Source of the DNA: Paenibacillus sp.
GTDB taxonomy: Bacteria > Bacillota > Bacilli > Paenibacillales > YIM-B00363
Direction: 5' to 3'
Length of the DNA stretch: 61,315 nucleotides
Assembly: GCA_031181325.1 (NCBI GenBank)
Contig: JAPSKX010000006.1
Location: 1 to 61,315 of the forward strand
This document shows positions 23,264-31,953 of this stretch, piece after piece (within the stretch, counting starts at the first letter, position 1; each line of letters begins with the position of its first letter). The translations under genes and the position numbers were made by a program. A model generated the notes under the pieces. The model was not told where the DNA came from. It saw only the letters and a program-made list of their open reading frames with translations, and searched no databases.

Positions 23264-24874
23264 TTACACGGCATCCTCCTTCCACTCGATGACGATTGCA
23301 GCGTCCCCGTTCCATGGAGGCGGCAGGACCGTCAGGCGGCCCGTTCCGTCCGCGCGCAGCTCGGCGGGCGACGTCCGACCGTCGCCGGGATCGAACCAGA
23401 TCCCCTGCGCCGCCTCGCTCCGCGCCTCGACAGACAGCGCGCACGGCTCGGACACATAAGCCGCGACGAGCCGTCCGTCCGCCGCGGCGGACGCCGCCGA
23501 GACCGCCGGCTCGGGCTCGAAGCCGACGTCCGTCGTCGGCTCGAGCTCCCACCACTCGAGCCGCTCCATCCACGCCTTCAGCCGAGCGGCGTCGTTCCCG
23601 CTCTCGAGGCGCAGCCCCTCGCGCCACGGGATCGGATCGCCGTACATCGGCGTGCCGTAGACGGTACCGGGCCGGTGCCACGGCCAGATGCCGTGCAAGC
23701 CGTACGTGATGCCGGCGTTGCCGCCCCCGAGCACGCTCGCCCATTCGGCGCTTCGGACGAACTCGCGATCCGCGATCTTCCGTCCCTCGTCGTTCTTGGC
23801 GATGGATTCGTAACACGGCTCGCCGTTCAGCACCGGACGGATCGGGCGCAGCGCGCGGTCCTTCAGCGCCAGCCGCTTCGCGGTCGCCGCGCTCTTGAAC
23901 GAGTGGCCGGATTGCACCATATGGAAATCCAGCCACGGCTTCGCGTTGATCTCCTCCGGCGTCGCCATGCCGCCGACCATATGCACCGTCTTCACCGCCG
24001 GATAAGGCGAAGCCGCTTCGATCGCCCGCGCCGCCGCGTCGTAGACGAGATGCGGCTCGGGCTTCGCGAAGTCGGTGTCGCCGCTCACGAGCCAGACGGG
24101 GCCGAAGGCCGCGTACCGCGCGGCAAGGAAAGTCGCGTAGCGGCGCGCCTGCTCCGGACTGAACGCCGCCGGCCGCGGCATCTCGAAGCCCCAGTTGAGA
24201 TTCGTCCGCGGCACGTAGTTAAACCAGATCGCGACGATCGCCGGCACGAGGCCGGCTTCGACCGTGCGCGACACAACGTCGTCCAGGAAGCGGAAATAAT
24301 CCGGATCCGGCCGATCGACGTCGTACACCGTCTCGCCGCGCTCGTCCGTCCGACGCGCGAACGGATGCCGGAGCGGCGCGCCCGACGCGTCCCACTGCGG
24401 CAGCGTCGTAATCTGCGCGATATTGAAGCCTTGCGGCGCGCGCACCGCGAGGTACTCCTCCCACTCGCCGGGCTCCGCATGCGCCGGAACGGCCCACGCC
24501 GTATCGCCGAGCCAGAAGAACGGCGTGCCGTCCGTATGCGCGAAGCCGCGTCCGGACGGATGCACGGTCAGCCGCCCGCGGCGGTAAAACGGTACATCTC
24601 CTTCGTACGGCGTCACCTCGAACTCGCCTTCCCGCCCGTTCAGCCCCGGATCATCGGAGACGGAGCGCCAGCTCCAGCGCCCTTCCCGCTCCGGCGCGAA
24701 CCGAACCTTCCAAAGGCGCCCGCCGTCCCGGAAGCCCGGCACTCGCAGCGCATCGCCGTCGGGCGACGCGAACGAGACCTCCATGCTCGTTTCGACATAC
24801 GGCTTCTCCGCCGCCGCGACAGTCTCGAAGGATAGCTCCAGCAGTTGTCTCGTATGAAGTCGATTCAACGACAT
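23264..24874 (-). CDS. Glycoside hydrolase with DUF5060 and apiosidase-like (DUF4038) domains
   Basis: A 536-residue cytoplasmic enzyme (no signal peptide). Residues 1-95 look like a DUF5060 beta-sandwich (EVSFASPDGDALRVPGFRDG). Then comes a TIM-barrel of the DUF4038/apiosidase-like family (DGTPFFWLGDTAWAVP, FNIAQITTLPQWD, GPVWLVSGDTDFAKPEP, NGEPCYES). A C-terminal beta domain of the putative collagen-binding type follows (EPCALSVEARSEAAQGIW). GH140 apiosidases belong to this group, so a terminal apiose or related sugar is a fair guess; other members have other specificities. The start at 24874 follows a run of 12 G (coding strand) that must serve as ribosome site. It lies 18 bases after the aldo/keto reductase stop. 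Confidence 0.87.
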   Translation of the reverse strand: MSLNRLHTRQLLELSFETVAAAEKPYVETSMEVSFASPDGDALRVPGFRDGGRLWKVRFAPEREGRWSWRSVSDDPGLNGREGEFEVTPYEGDVPFYRRGRLTVHPSGRGFAHTDGTPFFWLGDTAWAVPAHAEPGEWEEYLAVRAPQGFNIAQITTLPQWDASGAPLRHPFARRTDERGETVYDVDRPDPDYFRFLDDVVSRTVEAGLVPAIVAIWFNYVPRTNLNWGFEMPRPAAFSPEQARRYATFLAARYAAFGPVWLVSGDTDFAKPEPHLVYDAAARAIEAASPYPAVKTVHMVGGMATPEEINAKPWLDFHMVQSGHSFKSAATAKRLALKDRALRPIRPVLNGEPCYESIAKNDEGRKIADREFVRSAEWASVLGGGNAGITYGLHGIWPWHRPGTVYGTPMYGDPIPWREGLRLESGNDAARLKAWMERLEWWELEPTTDVGFEPEPAVSAASAAADGRLVAAYVSEPCALSVEARSEAAQGIWFDPGDGRTSPAELRADGTGRLTVLPPPWNGDAAIVIEWKEDAV

Positions 24875-24879
24875 ATGCG

Positions 24880-24891
24880 CCCCCCCCCCCC
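24880..24891. repeat. Homopolymer of 12 C (G on the coding strand) at the ribosome site
   Basis: Twelve uninterrupted C lie between the aldo/keto reductase stop and the glycosidase ATG, 5 bases from that ATG. Read on the minus strand it is the only Shine-Dalgarno-like sequence for the glycosidase. Confidence 0.85.
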
Positions 24892-25797
24892 TTATTTGAA
24901 AACGACATAATCCTGCATCAGCTCGTATATCCGGCGCTGCGCCTCTTCGCCGAGGCCCCGGCCGTCGCAGAAGCCAACGTTCATCTTGAGCGCTTCGACC
25001 GTCGCGAGGCCGCTGAGCGTCACATGGATGTCCGGGTTCGAGAGGCTGAAGCGCATCGCCGGCTCGATGAGGCCGCCGGGCTCCTCCTTCGTTCGCAGGA
25101 ACCTAAGCTTCTCCATGCCTTCGGCAGCCCGCCGGATCGTCTCCGCGTCCAGGAAGCCGGCCGGCGTCTCCGCCAGCAGCCCCATGCCGAGCACGCTGCC
25201 GTTGATGACGCCGAGATCCAGCTCCCGCGCGAGCGGCAGTACCTCATCCTTCGCGGAATAATCGAGCAGCATGTATCGGGCGTAAAATTGAATCGCGTCG
25301 AACGCGCCGGTCCGCATATACCGCATGAGCAGCGGCAGCTGCCGCGTACTTACGCCGAGAAATCGGATCTTCCCGTCGTCCCGCAGCTTATGCAGCGCCG
25401 GGATCGCTTCTTCGATAATAAGCTCGTACGGCTGCGTCTCGACGTCATGCAGCTGCAGCAGGTCGACATGGTCGGTTTGCAGCCGCTGCAAGCTTTCCTC
25501 TACGGAACGAATGACGGTGTCGTAGTCGTACCTCAGGTCGGAGCGGGCGGCCTTCGTCGCGAGCGCGACGCGTTCCCGCCGGCCGCCGGCGAGCGCCTTC
25601 CCGATCCGCCGCTCGGAATCCCCTCGCCCGTACAGCGGGGCCGTGTCGATGAACGTAATGCCTTCCTCGATCGACTCGTGAATAAGGCGCTGCACCTCCT
25701 TCTCGTCGGTTTTGCCGAAGTCGCCGGCCAGGGGGGCGCCGCCGAGTCCCATTTTCGAAACCTTCAAGCCCGTCCTGCCGAATGTCGTATATTCCAT
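24892..25797 (-). CDS. Aldo/keto reductase
   Basis: A 301-residue NAD(P)H-dependent oxidoreductase. It shows the family start TTFGRTGLKVSKMGLGG, the catalytic set (Asp and Tyr of FIDTAPLYG, Lys of LATKAARSD, His of LLQLHDVE), and the fold landmarks GKIRFLGVSTR and AIQFYARYMLLD. It resembles the L-galactose/D-threo-aldose dehydrogenase branch, so sugar oxidation is plausible. It is first gene of a two-gene unit with the apiosidase-like glycosidase 18 bases downstream. A role as an apiose or aldose dehydrogenase is speculation. Confidence 0.9.
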   Translation of the reverse strand: MEYTTFGRTGLKVSKMGLGGAPLAGDFGKTDEKEVQRLIHESIEEGITFIDTAPLYGRGDSERRIGKALAGGRRERVALATKAARSDLRYDYDTVIRSVEESLQRLQTDHVDLLQLHDVETQPYELIIEEAIPALHKLRDDGKIRFLGVSTRQLPLLMRYMRTGAFDAIQFYARYMLLDYSAKDEVLPLARELDLGVINGSVLGMGLLAETPAGFLDAETIRRAAEGMEKLRFLRTKEEPGGLIEPAMRFSLSNPDIHVTLSGLATVEALKMNVGFCDGRGLGEEAQRRIYELMQDYVVFK

Positions 25798-25821
25798 ACA
25801 GAATCCTCCGTGGTCGTGTAG

Positions 25822-26620
25822 TTATCTTACGGGATGCTCCCGAACGCCCTCGACTTCTTCGATATCGCGGCGCGGGCCCATTCGCTCGAACGGGAGCGGC
25901 TCGAAGCCCATCGCGAACGCCGGACTGTCGGGTCGCAGCGCGTAAGGATGCTCCCCTTCCAAGGCGAAGCGGCGGTCCGCTTCGACGCTGCCGCGCTCGT
26001 AGCCGAGAGAGAGCCACGCCTCGAAAGACAACAGCCGCCCGTCCTTGTCGAGCGACGTGTCGAACCGGTACAGCACATTGTTCGCGCCGACGCCGGAGGC
26101 GATTACATTACGCCGGATTTCGTTATGCCGCAGCCCGACGCCCCGCGTCCGCAGGGTCTCGTACTCTTTCTCCTCGCGCCATCGCCGGAACTTGGCGATT
26201 TCCTTGCTCGTATCGAGGAACAGATTGTTTTCGACCTTGTTTTCCTTCCCTGCATGCAGGTACAACCCGCCTCCGGGGGTCCGGTACGTGATGTTGCCGT
26301 ATACCTCGACGCCGGACGACGTTGCGCCAGCCGCCGCCGTACGGATTCGCCGGATCATAGCTCGGATATCGCGCGAGACGCTGCTTCTCCCCGCGGTAGA
26401 GCAGCTGGGCGAAGCGCAGCCCCGCATAACCGGCCTCGGCCAGATCGAGCCTCAGGAACCCGCCCCCATGAGGCCGGAAGCCTCGCAGCCGCACGCCGCC
26501 GGTCACGATCGCCTCGCCGTCGCCGGCCGCCGATATCGAATCGCCTTCTTTTCGTCCTCCGCGAAGTCTTCCGTCGTCAGGAGGAGCGATTCCGCCAATA
26601 AGTCATCATAGTTGTTCCCC
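25822..26620 (-). pseudogene. Broken right-handed beta-helix polysaccharide enzyme
   Basis: Homologous-looking pieces are scattered over frames. FAEDEKKAIRYR lies near 26560, then RLRGFRPHGGGFLRLDLAEA and LRFAQLLYRGEKQRLARYP with DPANPYGGGWR at about 26345-26500. After a frame change the C-terminal 190 residues continue (SSGVEVYGNITYRTPGGGLY, HAGKENKVENNLFLDTSKE, up to the stop at 25822). The asparagine-rich NNLFLD/NEIRRNVI repeats are those of parallel beta-helix enzymes such as pectate-lyase-like proteins. At least one frameshift and an N-terminal loss make it non-functional. It sits 24 bases upstream of the aldo/keto reductase start on the same strand. Confidence 0.75.
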
Positions 26621-26938
26621 CCTCGCCAGCGCCGCAAGGTTCGAGCGCTGGATTTGCGCCTCTGTCTCCGGGCTTCAGTAAGCATCATAATTCGCTGCCG
26701 CCGGGTCTGCCTACTGTACATTCGTGCGAAACATGTAAATTCGGTGAAATTGAGGCGATGCGGCCTCAGGATGTTGCAGCTCTCCGCCGTCTATCTTAGA
26801 TAAATGTCTAACATAGATAAATATCTACGATGCGAAGGGAAAACTTCATAGAGCATGGAAAAGGCGGCGGTGCCCCGGAGCCCGCCGCCAACCCCATCCG
26901 TTACTTCGCGGCGCCGACCAGCCGAACCTCCGCCCCCC
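26621..26938. other. 318-base stretch without a recognisable gene
   Basis: It lies between two broken genes. It contains a short AT-rich block with repeated GATAAAT-TCTA motifs at about 26806-26828. On the minus strand a 19-codon tail ending LRGAEVRLVGAAK reads into a stop at about 26900, perhaps the end of a lost gene. Confidence 0.4.
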
Positions 26939-27766
26939 TCAGCCCGACGGGTAACTCACGATGCGGCGTCCTTGGTCCCCGTCGTATACGAAATAGCCTC
27001 TCGCCTCGCCGCCGCGTTCGGCGAGGACCGCGTGCAGCTCGCCCGCTCCGGCGAAGGACGCTTCGGCTCGGTTCAGTACGCGGCCCGATTCGTCCATCAC
27101 CAGCACCGTGCTGTCGGAACGATCCGCGTTATTGATATTCTTGATGTTGTCGAACAGCCAATTCGACTTGACGTTCACGATGAACGCGCTCGGTCTCGCG
27201 GCGTTCGGATCGCCCAGCTCGTACATGAAGAAGGAGAAGAGCTCGACCTTCCCGGCCCCGTCGGTCTCGGTCGGCACCCAGTCCGCGATCTCCGGCCCGC
27301 GCAGCTCGTCCATCTTCTGTTCGAGCACGCCGAACAGCTTATTTTCCGGCGCCAGCCGTTCGTCCAGCGGGTAATAGATGGACGAGTAAAAGACGTCGTT
27401 ATAGCCGTTGTAAGCCATGACGGAATGGGCGAAGTTGGAAGCGGCGACCATGCTTCGCATGGCCGTCAACCGATCGGACACGTCGAACGGCGAGAATTGC
27501 TGATTGTATAGAAGCGTATTGACCTCCGAGTTGGATCGCAGGGACAGCAGCAGCGTGCGAACCATCTGATCCATGTAATCGACGTTGTATTCGACCTGGG
27601 CAAGCACCTGCTCGTTCGCTTCGAACTGCATCTCCAAGACGGATTTCTCGGAGTTGTAAAACAAAACGGTCGAGTATAAGAGCATAATCAGCACCGTACC
27701 GATCAGAATCGATAGAACGATGCGTTGAAAGTATTTCCTTGACTTATACATTCTAAGAAAGAACAT
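26939..27766 (-). pseudogene. N-terminal fragment of a membrane sensor of the dCache-AraC / YesM type
   Basis: About 275 residues beginning MFFLRMYKSRKYFQRIVLSI. One transmembrane helix (IVLSILIGTVLIMLLYSTVLF) is followed by an extracellular dCache-like sensor (NSEKSVLEMQFEANEQVLAQ, then IADWVPTETD and SAFIVNVKSNWLFD). The reading frame ends at RRIVSYPSG, where full-length relatives (see 51045-53432) continue into a second helix and an AraC domain. The DNA-binding or kinase half is absent, so this is a truncated gene. The frame remains open up to 28171, but that upstream part is only the shadow of the next broken gene. Confidence 0.75.
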
Positions 27767-27825
27767 TCCCCGATTCGCTCCCGGCATTGTGATTCGTACG
27801 AGCATAGCACATCCGATACCCTCGA

Positions 27826-28137
27826 TCAAAGCGGATCGACGCGGATGCCTAAAGTTTTCAAGATGTCGACCATCGGCACGGCGTACAGCGGCTTCTCCTC
27901 GCCCCGCCATGCCGCGAGCAGCGGTCGAAGCTCCGCCGGAAACTCCAGCCGGAACGTCGCCGCATCCGTCTCGAGATACGCGAACAGATGGCGATCCCAC
28001 CGGAACTAGGAGAACGTCCATGCCCCGGCCTTCCGGAGCGACGTCTCGAGCTCCTCCCGCGAAGCCGCGAACGTATCCGGGAACCGCTCCATCGCTCCGG
28101 CATCCAGGATCGCCGCTCGGAATAAATATCGTTTCAT
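27826..28137 (-). pseudogene. Small protein (possibly L-rhamnose-mutarotase-like) with an in-frame TAG
   Basis: A 103-codon frame begins MKRYLFRAAILDAGAMERFP and ends TLGIRVDPL, interrupted once by TAG at 28006-28008 (codon 44, GAWTFS*FRWDRHLFAYLE). AAGGAAGAG lies 6 bases before the ATG, so the expression signals are intact. The pattern of a short alpha+beta barrel (FRAAI, LRKAGAW, RHLFAYLETD) recalls the RhaM/dimeric barrel group, but this is a weak guess. A single nonsense change or sequencing error would explain it. Confidence 0.6.
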
Positions 28138-28289
28138 ATTTATCTCTTCCTTTCGCCGCCGTGGAAACCAAACCTATTGTCCCTTAGACAGGATCTCCGG
28201 GAAACTGTATATTGGTGCGATCACTGTATTTTCGAATAAAAAAAAACCCGTCCGACGACGAGTCCTAATGGTCCAACTCCAACGCTCCC

Positions 28290-28640
28290 TCACGCGAAAT
28301 CCTTCCAGGTGAAGTCTTCGCTCAATACGCCCTCGTAATCCGACGGATGCCGCAGCCATACGCCTTGCCCGGCCGCCTCGGGCTTTCGGAAACATACCAT
28401 ATTGCTATAATGGCCGAACGCCTTGCATACGGCCGGCCTCGCCGAATGGATGCCGCATCGATCCCGGTCGAGATCGTAGAAGATGCAGGTGCCGTAGAAT
28501 CGCTCCTGCTTCTGCAGCGCGGCGCGCTCCTTCGGCGGCATCGACTTGATTTTCTTATGAATTCGCTTTCTCTCTTCCCTCGTGATCGGAACCGGGCCGC
28601 AGCATAAACCCTTGCACCCCTGGCATGGCAATTGTTCCAC
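28290..28640 (-). CDS. YkgJ-family cysteine-cluster protein
   Basis: A 116-residue protein with the CxxCxxxCC signature at the N-terminus (CQGCKGLCC). Two further clusters follow: GTCIFYDLDRDRCGIHSARP and VCKAFGHYSNMVCF. This is the putative zinc- or iron-cluster-binding YkgJ/UPF0153 family. The GTG at 28640 has AGGTG five bases upstream; an ATG at 28664 in the same frame lacks a site. A run of ten T on the coding strand lies about 45 bases beyond the stop. The function of the family is unsettled. Confidence 0.82.
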   Translation of the reverse strand: MEQLPCQGCKGLCCGPVPITREERKRIHKKIKSMPPKERAALQKQERFYGTCIFYDLDRDRCGIHSARPAVCKAFGHYSNMVCFRKPEAAGQGVWLRHPSDYEGVLSEDFTWKDFA

Positions 28641-28726
28641 GAAGACACCTACTATCGCTATCATTTTACAAGCATATCCATTTATACCCTATTAACCTAC
28701 GAATTACAAGGCGGGGCAACGGGGAA

Positions 28727-28762
28727 CGGCCGGTCCCGAGGATCTCTCCCCGGAACCGGCCG
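28727..28762. terminator. GC-rich inverted repeat downstream of opuAC
   Basis: Arms CGGCCGGT and ACCGGCCG with partial pairing of the enclosed CCCGAG/CCCCGG. It begins 21 bases past the opuAC stop. There is no T-run, so termination is likely but not certain. Confidence 0.5.
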
Positions 28763-28783
28763 CTATCGAGCCATCGTATCGAC

Positions 28784-29650
28784 TTATTCGATCCACGCTT
28801 TCACTTTGTCCGCGTTCGCGTCCACCCACGCCTTCGCGGCATCCTCCGGCGATGCGCCTCCTTGGATGGCGACCATGACCTCCGCCATCTCGTCCGGCGT
28901 CCACGAGAACTTGTCGAGCGCCGCATATGCTTCCGGATGATCCTTGTCGAGGTCCTTGCGCGCGATCGTATGGATTTGCTCGTCTCCGCCGTAGACGTTC
29001 TGCGGATCCTCCAAGTATTTCAGGTCCATCTTGCCGAATTTCCAATGAGGCGTCCAGCCCGTTACGATGATCGGCTTCTGGTCGTCGTAGGCCGATTGCA
29101 GCTCCGTCGCCATCGCCGCGGACGAGCTCTCGAGCAGCGTCCAGCCTTCAAGACCGTACGCGGGAATCGCTTCCGCCGTCGCCATCATAATGCCGGCGCC
29201 CGGCTCGATGCCGACGATCGTCTTCTCGACCGCCTCGGCGATCTCCGGTTTTTTCAAATCCTCGATCGAGGAGATGTCCATATAGGCGGGGACGACCAAA
29301 CCGACTTTGGTGCCGTCCAGGTTCGGGCCGAGGTCGACGAACTTGCCTTCGTTTTCCTTATAATAGCTTTCATGCGTCGAAGGGAGCCATGCGGCGACCA
29401 TCGCGTCCGCGCTGCCGTCCGATACGCCGGCCCACATCGGCCCCGCGTCGACCTGCAGCATCTCCACCTCGTATCCGAGCTCCTTCTCGAGGACGTACTC
29501 GATGACGTGCGTGCTCGCGATCTCCGAATCCCATGCGACGTAAGCGAGCGTCAGCTCCTTCTTCGCCGCGCCTCCCGTCGAACAGCCGGCCGCGATCACC
29601 GAAGCGCCCAGCAACAGCGCGATACTCTTCCCCATCGCATTCTTAAACAT
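28784..29650 (-). CDS. opuAC: Glycine betaine/proline-betaine ABC transporter, substrate-binding lipoprotein
   Basis: A 288-residue lipoprotein with lipobox VIAAGC, so it is anchored outside the membrane. Binding-domain landmarks are LAYVAWDSEIASTHVIEYVL, AGPMWAGVSDGSADAMVAAW, LPSTHESYY and IIVTGWTPHWKF. The Trp residues in these blocks form the aromatic box that holds the trimethylammonium group in the family. It overlaps the permease gene by 8 bases and is third of a three-gene operon. AAGGGAGAGG lies before the ATG. Confidence 0.95.
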   Translation of the reverse strand: MFKNAMGKSIALLLGASVIAAGCSTGGAAKKELTLAYVAWDSEIASTHVIEYVLEKELGYEVEMLQVDAGPMWAGVSDGSADAMVAAWLPSTHESYYKENEGKFVDLGPNLDGTKVGLVVPAYMDISSIEDLKKPEIAEAVEKTIVGIEPGAGIMMATAEAIPAYGLEGWTLLESSSAAMATELQSAYDDQKPIIVTGWTPHWKFGKMDLKYLEDPQNVYGGDEQIHTIARKDLDKDHPEAYAALDKFSWTPDEMAEVMVAIQGGASPEDAAKAWVDANADKVKAWIE

Positions 29651-30488
29651 TCGATCCTCTCCCTTTCCTGTGTACGAGATGATGTGTGAATCGGTCCAGC
29701 ACGATCGCCAGAATGACGACCGCGAGCCCCGCTTCGAAGCCGACCCCGGTCTTGACCTGCGTAATCGCCTGATACACCTTCGACCCGACGCCCTGCGCCC
29801 CGATCATCGAAGCGATGACGACCATGGACAGCGACAGCATAATCGTCTGATTCACGCCTGCCATGATCGAGGGCACCGCGAGCGGCAGCTGCAGCTTGAG
29901 CAGCTTCTGCGTCGGGGTCGATCCGAACGCCTCCGCCGCTTCCACCAGATCTTTCGGCACCTGCCGGATGCCGAGATTCGTCAGGCGAATCGTCGGCGGG
30001 ATCGCGAAGATGACGGAAGCGATAACGCCCGGCACGACGCCGAGCGAGAAGAAGGACACCGCCGGAATCAGGTATACGAACGCAGGCATCGTCTGCATGA
30101 AGTCCAGGATCGGCGTGACGACGTTGCGAACCGTATTGCGCTGCGCGCACCAGATGCCGAGCGGCACGCCGAGCACGATAGAGACGGCCGCCGAAGTAAG
30201 CACCAGCGCCAGCGTCTGCATCGTCGGGTCCCATAGCCCTAGGTTCCAGATGAGCAGAAACCCTATCGCCGTGAACGCCGCGAGCCGCCAGCGGCCCAAG
30301 ACGTAGGCGATTCCCGTAAGCAACAAGATCGTAATCGGCGCGGGGATCGTTAGGAACAGCAGCTCGAACCCGTCGACGACGGAGCCGATGATCGTACGAA
30401 TGACATCGAATAAGGGCTGGAGATGATCTTCGAGCCACGACTCCAACGACTCGATCCACCCGCCAAGCGGTATTCTAGGAATTCCCAT
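29643..30488 (-). CDS. opuAB: Glycine betaine ABC transporter permease
   Basis: A 281-residue membrane permease. The sequence starts with the extension IPLGGWIESLESWLEDH and then has about six helices. The cytoplasmic coupling loop is EAAEAFGSTPTQKLLKLQLP. The block GVNQTIMLSLSMVVIASMIG, then GAQGVG, is the ProW/OpuAB signature. It sits 10 bases downstream of the ATPase gene and overlaps opuAC. Confidence 0.95.
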   Translation of the reverse strand: MGIPRIPLGGWIESLESWLEDHLQPLFDVIRTIIGSVVDGFELLFLTIPAPITILLLTGIAYVLGRWRLAAFTAIGFLLIWNLGLWDPTMQTLALVLTSAAVSIVLGVPLGIWCAQRNTVRNVVTPILDFMQTMPAFVYLIPAVSFFSLGVVPGVIASVIFAIPPTIRLTNLGIRQVPKDLVEAAEAFGSTPTQKLLKLQLPLAVPSIMAGVNQTIMLSLSMVVIASMIGAQGVGSKVYQAITQVKTGVGFEAGLAVVILAIVLDRFTHHLVHRKGRGSNV

Positions 30489-30498
30489 GCGTTACGCC

Positions 30499-31689
30499 TC
30501 AACCTCCTCCCACGTTTTGATTGCCGGCGAGCGCGCCGAGGACGGAACCTCGGATAATGATGCCGCGCAGCTTGTCATGCTCGTCGACGACCGCGACCGG
30601 CACGCGGGTGTCGCTCATGATTTGGAACAAGTCGTTAAGCACCGTATCGGGACGCACCTCGGGCACATCCGTAATCAGAATGTCCTGCAGCGTCTTCCCG
30701 TCCTTCACCGCGGCGGAGGCGTCGTCCGCCGTCACGACCCCGAGCAGCTTGCGTTCGTTATTGACGACGTACAGACTGGAGACGCCGCGTTCTTTCATTA
30801 ACTGCAGAGCTGTCCGCGGCCCGCGGTCGGGCGACACCGTCTCCGGCCGCCGCATGACGTGCGCCGCCGTCAACACCTTGGATAAGTCGACGTCCTCGAC
30901 GAAGCGTTCGACGTAATCGTTCGCCGGATTCGTGAGAATTTGCTCCGGCGTGCCGATCTGCACGACCGCGCCGTCCTTCATCAGGGCGATCCGGTCGCCG
31001 ATGCGCAGCGCCTCGTCCAGGTCGTGCGTAATGAAGACGATCGTCTTCTTCATCTTCGATTGGAGCTGCAGCAGCTCGTCTTGCATATCCTTGCGGATGA
31101 GCGGATCGAGCGCGCTGAACGCCTCGTCCATGAGCAGCACGTCCGGATCGTTGGCGAGCCCCCGAGCGAGTCCGACGCGCTGCTGCATGCCGCCGCTCAG
31201 CTCGTCGGGCTTCTTGTTCTCCCATCCGCTCAGTCCTACGAGCTCGAGCGCTTGCATCGCCTTCTCGCGGCGCTGCTTCTTCGGTTCTCCTTGGACCTCC
31301 AGTCCGTATTCCACATTTTCCAACACGGTTCTATGAGGAAATAAGGCGAATTTCTGAAACACCATGCTGATCTGCTTCCGGCGAATGTCGCGCAGCTGCT
31401 CCGCGTCCGCCTTCACGATGTCTTTGCCGTTAATCAGCACTTGTCCGTCCGTCGGCTCGATCAGGCGGTTGAGCAGCCGGACGAGCGTCGACTTCCCGCT
31501 GCCCGACAACCCCATGATGACGAAGATTTCGCCGGGCTCGATGGAGAAATCCACGCGGTTGACGCCTACGGTCAGCTCCGTCTCGGCGAGAATCTTCTCC
31601 TTCGACCACCCTTGCCTCAGCAGCGGAAGGGCCCGTTTCGGATCGTTCCCGAAAATCTTGGTCACCTGCTTCACTTCAATTATCGGCAT
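30499..31689 (-). CDS. opuAA: Glycine betaine ABC transporter ATPase with CBS domains
   Basis: A 396-residue ATPase. The ProV-type insert KILAETELTVGVNRVDF precedes the P-loop GLSGSGKST. The signature is LSGGMQQRVGLARGLA and Walker B is VLLMDEAFSALDP; the H-loop is in VFITHDLDEA. Residues about 275-390 form two CBS domains (LLGVVTADDA, VAVVDEHDKLRGIIIRGSV) that sense ionic strength in OpuA. First gene of the operon. GGGGGAG lies 4 bases before the ATG. Transcribed divergently from the GbsR-type regulator. Confidence 0.95.
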   Translation of the reverse strand: MPIIEVKQVTKIFGNDPKRALPLLRQGWSKEKILAETELTVGVNRVDFSIEPGEIFVIMGLSGSGKSTLVRLLNRLIEPTDGQVLINGKDIVKADAEQLRDIRRKQISMVFQKFALFPHRTVLENVEYGLEVQGEPKKQRREKAMQALELVGLSGWENKKPDELSGGMQQRVGLARGLANDPDVLLMDEAFSALDPLIRKDMQDELLQLQSKMKKTIVFITHDLDEALRIGDRIALMKDGAVVQIGTPEQILTNPANDYVERFVEDVDLSKVLTAAHVMRRPETVSPDRGPRTALQLMKERGVSSLYVVNNERKLLGVVTADDASAAVKDGKTLQDILITDVPEVRPDTVLNDLFQIMSDTRVPVAVVDEHDKLRGIIIRGSVLGALAGNQNVGGG

Positions 31690-31739
31690 TCGGCTCCCCC
31701 TCTCTTTTCGTTTTCTCGCACGTTCTTGCCCTGGGCTTT

Positions 31740-31769
31740 AGTCTAATCGGAGGGGGACGAATGGGTCAA
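31740..31769 (-). promoter_or_regulatory. Probable opuA promoter
   Basis: On the minus strand TTGACC, an 18-base spacer and TAGACT, 50 bases upstream of the opuAA ATG. Confidence 0.55.
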
Positions 31770-31790
31770 AAGGGAAAACAGCTCGTGTCG

Positions 31791-31825
31791 TACGTACAGT
31801 TTAAACTTTACGTACAATACGTACA
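31791..31825. promoter_or_regulatory. Triple TACGTACA operator between opuA and gbsR
   Basis: Three copies of TACGTACA start at 31791, 31809 and 31818. The block lies just upstream of the opuA -35 element and just before a possible gbsR -10 element (TATACT at 31837), so it is a good candidate binding site for the GbsR-type regulator. Confidence 0.55.
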
Positions 31826-31953
31826 GAATACTCTTATATACTCCCAATTGTGTCCATGCCCGTCTCTTTACATAGCAGGCTTGGTTTTCTACAATGAGGA
31901 TTACATGTCTTAGCTCTCAGCCGACGACTCCCGGGAAGGAGGGAACGCACTGC

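Noticed and set aside
22889..24835. 648-codon + strand open frame
   Set aside because: It runs over the end of the kinase and the complement of the glycosidase; its Arg/Ala-rich translation has no recognisable domain.
27790..28171. N-terminal extension of the truncated sensor frame
   Set aside because: No ribosome site, and the same bases encode the amber-interrupted small protein in another frame with proper signals.
28237..28246. Run of ten A/T as terminator of the YkgJ-like gene
   Set aside because: No convincing stem precedes the T-run on the minus strand; only a 4-bp pairing is possible.
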